Source of the DNA: an uncultured bacterium
Lineage (GTDB): Bacteria; Verrucomicrobiota; Kiritimatiellia; RFP12; UBA1067
Length of the DNA stretch: 10,306 bases
NCBI GenBank assembly: GCA_902779075.1
Contig: CACZAK010000157.1
Location: 1 to 10,306, forward strand
Direction of reading: 5' to 3'
Shown here: in pieces, positions 1-6,401 of the stretch
Numbering within the stretch: the first letter of the stretch is position 1
Layout: every line of letters starts with the position of its first letter
Notes under the pieces: model-generated
What the model was told of the DNA's origin: nothing
Databases searched by the model: none
Seen by the model: the letters and a program-made list of their open reading frames with translations, nothing else
Translations under genes and position numbers: made by a program

Positions 1-117
1 GGCGAGTCCGAAGTCGCCCCGGGCGAGTACGCGAACGTTTCGTTCGCTGTCGAAGTCTCCAAGGACGGCGCAACCGAGACGCTCACGCTCACGATCCCGC
101 ACCTCACCGTGAACTAA
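1..117 (+). CDS. C-terminal end of an unrecognised protein (5' truncated by window edge)
   Basis: Frame 1 is open from the first base and ends at TAA 115-117, giving 38 residues that finish in IPHLTVN. The segment has alternating polar and hydrophobic residues (NVSFAVEV, ETLTLTIP) typical of beta strands, so it may be the end of a beta-sandwich or secreted protein; that is inference from composition only. Codon use (GCG, GTC, CTC, ACG) matches the clear genes in the window, supporting real coding. No start, domain or motif is visible and I do not recognise the family. It converges on the minus-strand genes that end at 441. Confidence 0.6.
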   Translation, partial: GESEVAPGEYANVSFAVEVSKDGATETLTLTIPHLTVN

Positions 118-137
118 GAAGGTGGGGCGAACCCTCC

Positions 138-174
138 GGGTGAGCCGTGGCGGCTCGCCGAGGACGGCTCGCCC
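138..174. repeat. Overlapping inverted repeats, GC-rich hairpin
   Basis: GAGCCG (142-147) and CGGCTC (151-156) form a perfect 6-bp stem with a 3-nt loop. Alternatively GGGTGAGCCG (138-147) pairs with CGGCTCGCCC (165-174) as a 10-bp stem with one G-T wobble. The CGGCTCGCC word occurs twice (151-159 and 165-173), which creates the choice of folds. It lies 20 nt past the stop of the upstream partial gene and could stabilise its 3' end, but no U-tract follows. Confidence 0.5.
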
Positions 175-185
175 TACCCGTGCGA

Positions 186-227
186 AAGGCGGCTTTTCCA
201 GTCAACATTGATTGGGGAAGCCGCCTT
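186..227. repeat. Long imperfect hairpin (10-14 bp stem)
   Basis: AAGGCGGCTT (186-195) is perfectly complementary to AAGCCGCCTT (218-227). In plus-strand RNA the stem extends inward through two U-G wobbles and two C-G pairs to about 14 bp, with a loop of about 14 nt. No run of T follows on either strand, so a classical intrinsic terminator is not supported. It could be an mRNA 3'-end protector, a transcription factor site, or the folded part of a dispersed repeat. Confidence 0.6.
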
Positions 228-232
228 GTAAA

Positions 233-258
233 TGTTGCCAATATGGAAGTGTTGCCAA
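233..258. repeat. Direct repeat TGTTGCCAA x2, 17-bp period
   Basis: TGTTGCCAA occurs at 233-241 and 250-258, exactly 17 bp apart, and a partial third GTTGCC lies at 266-271. The copies start right after the 186-227 hairpin. Role unknown; short phased repeats like this can be protein-binding sites or simply part of a dispersed element. Confidence 0.5.
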
Positions 259-269
259 GTCCAAAGTTG

Positions 270-322
270 CCCGCTCGGCGCGGTCGGAATCCACCCCCTC
301 CCGCTCGGCGCGGCCGGAGTCC
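270..322. repeat. 23-bp direct repeat x2 separated by 7 bp
   Basis: The 23-bp unit at 270-292, starting CCCGCTCGGCGCGG, recurs at 300-322 with two differences (T/C and A/G, both transitions), at a 30-bp period. It is GC-rich in contrast with the adjoining 228-269 stretch. Two copies are too few for a CRISPR array, and the spacer is only 7 bp. Confidence 0.6.
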
Positions 323-370
323 GCGCCATTCCGCCGCCGTGCTTTGACGAGGTCGTCCATAGTACAATCA

Positions 371-396
371 GGTGCGCCACAATCGATCTGCGCACC
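371..396. repeat. Small hairpin, 7-bp perfect stem
   Basis: GGTGCGC (371-377) pairs with GCGCACC (390-396) across a 12-nt loop. It lies about 45 nt downstream of the minus-strand stop at 441, where a 3'-end structure for that transcript would be expected, but no T-tract follows in the minus direction. Terminator function is therefore doubtful. Confidence 0.35.
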
Positions 397-440
397 GTCG
401 TTCACAACTGTTGAACCGGGAATCAACCTTCGTCATGTCC

Positions 441-2012
441 TCACAGTCCGATGTAGTGGATGGTCTTGCCGTCAACGATTTCGTCGCGGGTGTAGGTCTT
501 CTCGTCCAAGGATTTCGCCGCGTCGTCGTCGAAAATCGCCATCCAGCCTTCGGGGAGCTTGAGGTGGTCGAGGTAGCCGACAAGCTGCTTGGGCGATTCG
601 GTCGGCGAGAAGTTGCGCTTCATCTTGAGCTCCACGGCGTAGCGGAACTTCCCGAACTCCACGCAGAGGTCGAGTCGCTTCGAGCCGAGCGCCATTTCGC
701 GGGCGATGCGCCCTCCGCCGTTCACGACGCGCTGGAGGTAGCCCATCAGCACGAGGTGCGGCGTCGCCTCGTTGTAGCCGTACACCTCGTGGTCCGCCCC
801 GCTGTTCTCGCGCCAGAACCGCTGGAACTCCGCCATCAGCGCTGGCATGTCGAGCGAGCCGTCGGGCTTGAGCCAGAACGGCGTGCCGTACTTCGAGTAG
901 AAATACACCTGTTCGTCGTTGGAAAGATACCGAAGCATGATCTCTGCATACATCGGATTGCCGGGAACGAGTACGCGGTTCTCGTTCTCGCGCAGGATTC
1001 CGAGATCGAGGACATAACGGTAGTCATCGTCGTTTACGGGCGTTCCACGTTCCTTGCCGAGGATGACCGGTTCCACGACGCGCCTCACGCGCGGTTCCTT
1101 CAGCCGTTCCATGAGACTGTCCACATGCGTGCCACGAGCGCGGATGATCTTTTCCTTCGCCGTGACGATGTCATCTACGGTAATCGGTTCGTCGTAGCGA
1201 TACTCGTGGATGATCTCGACGCATTCCTCGGCAAGGGCGTTCACGAGCCATGGCTGGCCGCGCGCGTATTCGTACACCTTGTCCACAACCCCGTCGCAAA
1301 AGACCTGCCCGGTCGCCTCCGTGTGCTCCGCGTAGAGGCGGGCGACGTCGTCCCTGCCGAAGTTCGGCATCGTCAGGTCGCGCTTGATGATGTTGAACGG
1401 ACTCGCGTCGCCGAGCGTCTGCCCGTCGGGGCGGATGCGCGCCTTGTAGTCGCGGATGTCGCGCATCCCAACAAGCGCGATCGACGATGGGAACGGCGAA
1501 GTGTCCCGCGTAATGTAGCCGTCGCGCAGCTGGCGCAGGAACGTCACGAGCGTATCGTCCGAAAGGCAGTCCACCTCGTCGAAGAACACGGCGAGCGGCG
1601 TCTCCGACTTCTCGGACATGAGGGAGAGTAGCGCCTTGACGTCCAGACCCGGCGGCGGCGGAAGAAGCGCGGGGATGGGCGAATCGGGATCGCGGACGAG
1701 GTCCTTGAAGATTGGATGGCGCAGGACGGCGTTGCGCATCGACTCGACGATCTTCGGGATTCCGTCTCTCGGATCCGTGAACCGCTGGACTGTCTCGACA
1801 GTGAATTAGAGGGCGTTCATCTCGCCCTTCGCGTTGATTTCCCTGACAAGCGCCTTCAGCGCCGTCGTCTTGCCGGACTGCCGGGCGGCGTGCAGCACGA
1901 AGTAGCTGCGCTGCTCAACGATGCGCATGATGCCCGGCAGCCTTTCAAGCGCCGGCAGCATGTAGTGCTCGTCCGGGAAGCACGGCCCCGCGATGTTGAA
2001 GCATTTCTCCAT
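441..2012 (-). pseudogene. AAA ATPase with C-terminal PD-(D/E)XK-like domain, interrupted by an in-frame TAA
   Basis: One reading frame runs from ATG 2012 to TGA 441 with a single TAA at 1808-1806; read through, it encodes about 523 residues. The first 68 residues start MEKCFNIAGPCF and carry a Walker A-like motif, AARQSGKTT (42-50). After the stop the frame continues FTVETVQRFTD, where relatives usually read ALY before this stretch, so a Tyr codon to TAA change (one base) is the simplest explanation. Walker B is AVFFDEVD (Asp145-Glu146), and a sensor-like strand SIALVGMRD follows near 176-184. The C-terminal part has a nuclease-fold pattern: RLDL (Asp448), AVELKM (Glu461, Lys463) and Gln476. 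GAGGAGG lies 14-15 nt before ATG 2012. The downstream ATG at 1739 has no good ribosome site and would give a 432-residue piece lacking Walker A, so function is unlikely. The cellular role of this family is not established. A sequencing error at 1806-1808 is the main alternative. Confidence 0.75.
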
Positions 2013-2017
2013 GACGT

Positions 2018-2677
2018 TTATGATGCCTCCTCAAAGTTTTTGCAGAGTTCGACCTTGTCCTTGAAGTAGGCGAGGCCGATCTTCTCGATGTCCGTGATGC
2101 CTTCGGCGCGGAAGGACGTGTCGTACTTCTTCCCGTCGATCTGGGAACGGGCGTCGCGCGCAAGGGCCTTGAGGTCGTCCATGGCGGAATCCGCCGTTAT
2201 GATGTTGTTGACAAAAGCAAAGGAAAGCTCGTGGTTCGGGAACGCCACCTTGCACATGCCCTCTTCAATGGGAGACGCGACCTTCAGGTAGCCCGCCGAC
2301 ACGAGCAGGGCGTACAGTGAGCTCTTGTTCGCCATGACGTCCTTGTACGGCCCCAGCTCCTTCGCCATCTGCACGCGCGGCGTCTCGTCCCGGAGGATCG
2401 CCTCCAGCGTCCGCACCATGTCATGCGGCAAATCGCGCACAATCGCTGAGATGAGGTCGTTGGAGCTCGTGTCCAGCCAGTAGGCGTCGGGCTCGCAATT
2501 GCATTGGAAATACCGCAGCACGCTCCACGGGTTGTAGATTTCGGTTCCGCCGAAGTCGTAACCGTCGTACCACGACTTGATCTCCGGCATCTTGTCCTCG
2601 GTTCCGTAGTACCGCGCCATTTCGGCGACCTCTTCTTCGGTAAAGCCGAAATACTGCGAGTACCATGTCGTCGATGA
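2018..2677 (-). pseudogene. Remnant of AAA-ATPase-like / PDDEXK_9 family protein
   Basis: The open frame ends at TAA 2018, 5 nt before the next gene's ATG (2012). The longest ATG-initiated part (2620) gives 200 residues, but the family match starts further upstream, with WYSQYFGFTEEEV from about 2665. It continues through KSWYDGYDFGGTEIYNPWS, both hallmarks of the linker after the ATPase domain in AAA-ATPase_like (PF09820) proteins. An in-frame TGA at 2680-2678 and a frame change near 2664 cut it off, so the whole N-terminal ATPase is absent; members are normally around 500 residues or more. The end, ARDARSQIDGKKYD followed by IEKIGLAYF, resembles the last helix and strand of PDDEXK_9 (PF08011), while the preceding core with the Glu-x-Lys motif is missing, implying an internal in-frame deletion after FVNNIITADS. 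Both losses are judged from memory of the family, not from an alignment. Confidence 0.72.
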
Positions 2678-2704
2678 TCATGCCGTTTTTCATGGCCGAG
2701 ACCA

Positions 2705-5458
2705 TCAAAACGACACGTTCGGGTCGAGCGGGTAGCGTCCGAAGGAGGCGCCGTACACGGCGAGGCCGCCCTTCTCCGTCTCAAGCCGGATCGTGAGCTT
2801 GCCGTCCTTCGCCTGCGCGAGGACCTCGGACGGAATCGCCGCCTCGACGAGCCAGCCGTAGCTGCCCGCCTCGTGCAGCGTGCAGTCGCGCGGCTGCGCG
2901 GCCCAGGAGAGGATGCCGCGGTGGTCGGCGGGATCGTCAGGCAGCTGCATCGTCTTCACGAGCTTGCCGTTCGCGTACACCTTGAGCGTGGACGGCCACT
3001 TCTCGGCGGACGTCATCGGATAGGAGTTCGGGTTCTTTGAACGGCTCGCGAACCCGCCACCGAGCATGCAGTCGAGGTCGCGCACGCCCTTGTCGACGTC
3101 CTTGGAGTCCTTCGAGTTGAGACGCTTCGCGCCCACCTCCGCGCGGAAGGTGGCCTTCTTCGCGTCGGCAGGTACGGTGAACGCGTACTCGAAGAAGCCC
3201 TTGCCCGCGCCGCAGGCCTTGAGGCCCTTCAGCACGTTCCACTGCTTCTGCGACCACTGCGCCTTCGCGAACTTGTCGGGGGCGACGGAGACCGTCTTCG
3301 CCTTAGCCGCGCCGCGCGTGACGAAGCACGCGAAGTTGCGCGCGACGGGTTCGACGCCGTCCAGAAGCGTGAAGCACACGACGCCGCACGCCGTCTCGGC
3401 CGGGAGTTTCACGGGCACTTTGGCAATGCGGCCGTTCTGCCACGAGCCCGCGACGAACGCGATGTTGTCTGTCGGAATCGGACGCTGCTCAAGCTTGCCC
3501 TCTGCGTTCCAGAAGCGGAGCGTGGCGGAGAGCTTAAGCAGATGGCCGGCGTAGTCATCCGTGGTGAGCGACACGTCCACGGGCACGCTCCACGTCTCGC
3601 CCGCCTTGAACGTGCGGCAGATTTCGGTGTCGAGCGGCAGATAGGCGTCGGAGTGCCAGTCGGCGAGCGACGAGCCGGGGAACAGCTCTTCGACGCCGGT
3701 CTCCTTCCACGTGCGGTTGAAGCGCACGTAGCCGTTCCACTCGTTGATGACGTCGTGGTGTTCGGTGTAGAGCCAACCCGCGCACTGGAGACGGCGGCGG
3801 AACGCGTTCATCATCGCATGGTAGTCCCACGACCAGTCGCAGTCGCCCGTCGAGCCCTTGTAACCCCACACGTTGCCGCACTCGCTGTTGAGCATCGGCT
3901 CGGTACCCTGCACGAAGCCGCCGATGTAGCGGTGCGTGGAACCGGGGAAGGACTTCTCGCACTCCCTCGCGACGCGCGCCTCCCACTTCCAGCCGGGCAG
4001 GTAGGCGTGCCATGAGTTGAGGTCCGTGACAACGTGGTCGCCGTTGCACTCGGAGTTGTCCTCCACGAGACGCGAGGGATCGAGTTCCTTCGCCTTCTCG
4101 TAGGCGCGCGCCACGGCGCGGCGCGTCCACGGCGCATAGCGCGCATGGCGGTTCTTGCCCCAGTTGCCGCCGTCGGAGAAGAGGCCCCACGTCTCGTTGA
4201 ACAGAACCCACGAGAAGATCGACGGGTGGTTGTAGTCGCGGCGCACCATGTCCTCGAAACAGAACCAGTGCTCGCGGAACATCGCCTCGGAGGCCGGGCC
4301 CCACGCGCACGGCACGTCCGCCATGATGAGAAGGCCGAGCTTGTCCGCCCAGTAGAGCTTGCGCGGCACCTCCACCTTGATGTGGACGCGGTTGCCGGAG
4401 AGCGCAAGTTTCTTGGAGATGAGTATCTCGTTCTTCATGAACTCGTCGGACGGGAACGTGTACCACCCTTCCGGATGGTACGACTGGTCGAGCGTCATCT
4501 GGAGATAGATCGGCTTGTTGTTGAGAGTCACGTACGGGTATTCCGTGCCGGGCAGCGTGCCCACGCCCACTTTTCGCATGCCGAAATAGGTGTTCACCGA
4601 GTCCGTCACGCCCTCGCCGAGCAGTACGCAGCGCACGTCGTAGAGGTAGGGATCGTCGAGGTCCCAGAGGCGCACGTTGTCGAGCGGGATTTCGACCCAC
4701 GCCTTCGCCTGGCCGGGGGCAAAGGACACAACGGCGGGTTCCGCACGGTCTGTCGCCTTGAAGACAATCTGCACCGCGAGCGGCTTCTTCGCGGGCGCGC
4801 CAAGCGTCACCTGGGCTAATACGCGTCCGTTGTCGATGTCCGGCGTGAAGTGGACCGTCTCAAGGTACGTCTCGCCGCGTGCCTCGAGGTAGACCGTCTG
4901 CCAGATGCCACGCGCATTGCCGTAGCCCTGCTTGCCGTAGAGACGCCAGTCCTTGCGCGCGAGCTCGGCTGGGACGTCCCAGGCGCGAAGCGTGATCTTC
5001 TGCGTCTCACCCCACTTGACGAGCGGCGTAAGCTCGAACTCGAACGGCGTGTAGCCGCCGGAATGCTCGCCGAGCTTCGTGCCATCGAACCAGCAGGACG
5101 TATCGTGGTCGCTCGCGCCGACGACGAGGAAAACGCGCTTCCCTTTCCATGCGGCTGGCACCGTGATGTCGCGCCGGTACCAGCCGATGTCAGCCTCGTC
5201 CTTCACGCCGGACGCCGGAGAGCCCCAGCCAAACGGCACGCGGATGCGCTGCGGGAAAACCGTATCCGCCGCCTCAAACCATTTCTCCTTCACGCCGGCG
5301 TCGGTCTTGTCGGCCGCGAAACGCCAACTGCCGTTCAGGTTCTGCCACTCGACACGTTGCCAGTCAGGGCGCGGATGCTCCGGAAGCGGAATCGCCTCAC
5401 CAGCCACAAGCGTAGCGACCGCAAAACCTGCAATCGCGCAAATCATCTCTTTCTTCAT
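2705..5458 (-). CDS. Secreted glycoside hydrolase family 2 protein, 917 aa
   Basis: A retaining exo-glycosidase of the GH2 clan, the family of beta-galactosidases, beta-glucuronidases and beta-mannosidases; the substrate is not readable. Residues 1-20 look like a Sec signal peptide (MKKEMICAIAGF..., probable cleavage after LVAG), so it acts outside the cytoplasm. The jelly-roll sugar-binding domain spans about 30-195 (QNLNGSWRF; DIGWYRRDITVP; GIWQTVYLEA), the Ig-like domain about 200-300 (ending YFGMRK), and the TIM barrel about 305-600. The expected acid/base is Glu422 in WVLFNETWG and the nucleophile Glu526 in MLNSECGN. A further region of about 300 residues follows; 730-917 may be a beta-sandwich module. 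I chose ATG 5458 over the in-frame ATG 5482 because GAGGAGG (5474-5468) sits 9 nt before it, whereas the longer start would place the ribosome site inside the gene. Last gene of the operon, 61 nt after the reductase. Confidence 0.9.
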   Translation of the reverse strand: MKKEMICAIAGFAVATLVAGEAIPLPEHPRPDWQRVEWQNLNGSWRFAADKTDAGVKEKWFEAADTVFPQRIRVPFGWGSPASGVKDEADIGWYRRDITVPAAWKGKRVFLVVGASDHDTSCWFDGTKLGEHSGGYTPFEFELTPLVKWGETQKITLRAWDVPAELARKDWRLYGKQGYGNARGIWQTVYLEARGETYLETVHFTPDIDNGRVLAQVTLGAPAKKPLAVQIVFKATDRAEPAVVSFAPGQAKAWVEIPLDNVRLWDLDDPYLYDVRCVLLGEGVTDSVNTYFGMRKVGVGTLPGTEYPYVTLNNKPIYLQMTLDQSYHPEGWYTFPSDEFMKNEILISKKLALSGNRVHIKVEVPRKLYWADKLGLLIMADVPCAWGPASEAMFREHWFCFEDMVRRDYNHPSIFSWVLFNETWGLFSDGGNWGKNRHARYAPWTRRAVARAYEKAKELDPSRLVEDNSECNGDHVVTDLNSWHAYLPGWKWEARVARECEKSFPGSTHRYIGGFVQGTEPMLNSECGNVWGYKGSTGDCDWSWDYHAMMNAFRRRLQCAGWLYTEHHDVINEWNGYVRFNRTWKETGVEELFPGSSLADWHSDAYLPLDTEICRTFKAGETWSVPVDVSLTTDDYAGHLLKLSATLRFWNAEGKLEQRPIPTDNIAFVAGSWQNGRIAKVPVKLPAETACGVVCFTLLDGVEPVARNFACFVTRGAAKAKTVSVAPDKFAKAQWSQKQWNVLKGLKACGAGKGFFEYAFTVPADAKKATFRAEVGAKRLNSKDSKDVDKGVRDLDCMLGGGFASRSKNPNSYPMTSAEKWPSTLKVYANGKLVKTMQLPDDPADHRGILSWAAQPRDCTLHEAGSYGWLVEAAIPSEVLAQAKDGKLTIRLETEKGGLAVYGASFGRYPLDPNVSF

Positions 5459-5467
5459 CTCAATCTT

Positions 5468-5474
5468 CCTCCTC
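5468..5474 (-). promoter_or_regulatory. Strong Shine-Dalgarno site that fixes the GH2 start at 5458
   Basis: On the minus strand GAGGAGG is followed after 9 nt (AAGATTGAG) by ATG 5458. The alternative upstream ATG at 5482 lies before this site and would put a charged MKMRRKIE ahead of the signal peptide. Confidence 0.8.
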
Positions 5475-5521
5475 ATTTTCATTTTACAATTTTCATTTTA
5501 CACTTTACACTCTCCACTCTC
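5475..5521 (-). repeat. AT-rich degenerate 7-nt tandem repeat between operon genes
   Basis: Read on the minus strand, the spacer divides into successive heptads, mostly ending in TG: GAGAGTG, GAGAGTG, TAAAGTG, TAAAATG, AAAATTG, TAAAATG, then AAAATGA. Six clean units run from 5521 to 5480. Within it a 14-bp unit (ATTTTCATTTTACA on the plus strand) is perfectly duplicated at 5475-5488 and 5489-5502. The first heptad begins inside the reductase stop codon (TGA 5522-5520), and the array stops just before the GH2 Shine-Dalgarno. It is strikingly AT-rich against its surroundings. Heptanucleotide tandem repeats (STRR) are known from cyanobacterial spacers; whether this is comparable is inference. 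An effect on translation of the downstream GH2, or an internal AT-rich promoter, is possible. Confidence 0.65.
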
Positions 5522-6386
5522 ACCCTGCCGGGGCGTCATCCGGGTGATAACCGCTGTAACCAGTCTCCGGCATGGCGTCGAGCTCGGACATCTCCTCGTC
5601 CGATAGCGCGAAGTCGAACACCTCCGCGTTCGCCGCAATGCGTTCGGCGTGGGTCGATTTGGGAAGCGGCACGATGCCGTGCTGAATCGCATAGCGCACG
5701 CATGTCTGCGCCGAGCTCTTGCCGTGTGCCGCGCCGATCTTCGTCACTAGCGGATCGGCGAGCAAACGTCCGCTACCGAGCGGACTCCACGCCTCGACCT
5801 GGATGCCGTTCGCCGCGCAGTAGTCGAGGACGTTCCGCTGCATGTAACCCGGATGGAACTCGACTTGGTCCACCATCGGCATGATCTCGGCGGACGCCTT
5901 GAGCGCTTCCAGATGCTCCGGCATGAAGTTCGAGACGCCGATTGCGCGCACCTTACCGTCCTTGTACAGCTTCTCAAATCCCCGCCAGGTGTCGGCGTTC
6001 ATCTGCGCCCAGTCGGCTGAGAGTTTCGCGACGGCCGGCCAGTGGACGAGATAGAGGTCGAGGTAGTCCACGCCGAGCGTCTGGATGGCCTTCTCGGCGG
6101 CGGCGACGGTCGCCTCGCATCCGCGTACGTCCGTCCACTGCTTAGTCGTGATGAACACGTCCTCACGCTTCACGCCGGAGAGACGGATGCCTTCGCCGAC
6201 GCTTGCCTCGTTGCCGTAGGCCGTGGCGGTGTCGATGTGCCGGAACCCGACCTCAAGGGCCTTCTTCACGACATAGCGGGCGACGTCGCCCGACGGCGTC
6301 TGCCACGTCCCGAAGCCAACGCACGGGAGGCCCACGCCGTTGGACAACATCCGACGTGACGCCAGGTTTTCGATTTTGCTTTCCAT
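5520..6386 (-). CDS. Aldo/keto reductase, 2,5-diketo-D-gluconate reductase-like, 288 aa
   Basis: An NADPH-dependent (alpha/beta)8-barrel oxidoreductase that reduces carbonyls of sugars, keto-acids or aldehydes; by pattern it belongs near AKR family 5, but the real substrate is unknown. The start LSNGVGLPCVGFGTW is typical. The catalytic tetrad is complete: Asp52 and Tyr57 in DTATAYGNE, Lys82 in TTKQW, His115 in LVHWP. GVSNF (150-154) and QVEFHPG (174-180) are family signatures, and IVPLPKST with ERIAAN (238-253) forms the NADPH phosphate-binding segment. Length is normal. No signal peptide, so cytosolic. GGAG lies 7 nt before ATG 6386, and only 15 nt separate the start from the upstream GH2 stop, implying one transcript. 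Placed between two glycosidases, it probably processes a liberated sugar or aglycone; that role is inferred from context only. Confidence 0.92.
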   Translation of the reverse strand: MESKIENLASRRMLSNGVGLPCVGFGTWQTPSGDVARYVVKKALEVGFRHIDTATAYGNEASVGEGIRLSGVKREDVFITTKQWTDVRGCEATVAAAEKAIQTLGVDYLDLYLVHWPAVAKLSADWAQMNADTWRGFEKLYKDGKVRAIGVSNFMPEHLEALKASAEIMPMVDQVEFHPGYMQRNVLDYCAANGIQVEAWSPLGSGRLLADPLVTKIGAAHGKSSAQTCVRYAIQHGIVPLPKSTHAERIAANAEVFDFALSDEEMSELDAMPETGYSGYHPDDAPAG

Positions 6387-6401
6387 CGTATCTCTCCGCG
6401 C

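Larger units (their letters stand above)
118..440. other. Repeat- and hairpin-rich intergenic region between convergent genes
   Basis: This 323-nt gap separates a plus-strand stop (117) from a minus-strand stop (441). Short open frames cross it on both strands but none has a ribosome site, codon pattern or recognisable protein, so I treat it as non-coding. It contains overlapping inverted repeats near 138-174, a long hairpin at 186-227, a 9-bp direct repeat at 233-258, a 23-bp direct repeat at 270-322 and a 7-bp-stem hairpin at 371-396. None of the hairpins is followed by a clear T-tract on either strand, so standard Rho-independent terminators are not evident. The density of repeats suggests a dispersed non-coding element, which needs a genome-wide search to confirm. 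Confidence 0.6.

Noticed and set aside
270..322. Possible CRISPR array
   Set aside because: Only two imperfect copies with a 7-bp spacer, no cas genes nearby.
118..440. tRNA or other known structured RNA
   Set aside because: No cloverleaf, no CCA-type 3' end and no known riboswitch core could be picked out.
372..1631. 419-codon plus-strand open frame
   Set aside because: It is antisense to the ATPase gene, whose Walker motifs and nuclease pattern are clear; its translation is Val/Arg/Glu-rich without any domain, as expected for the opposite strand of GC-rich coding DNA.
1806..1808. Programmed readthrough or stop-codon reassignment at the TAA
   Set aside because: TAA ends other genes normally here (GH2 at 6402, partial gene at 115), and no recoding structure or readthrough context is evident; a point mutation is simpler.
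3555..4700. 381-codon minus-strand open frame in another frame of the GH2
   Set aside because: Arg-rich out-of-frame translation; the 917-residue frame has complete domains and catalytic residues.
4850..5884. 344-codon plus-strand open frame
   Set aside because: It crosses from the antisense of the GH2, through the AT-rich spacer, into the antisense of the reductase; no single protein would span these.
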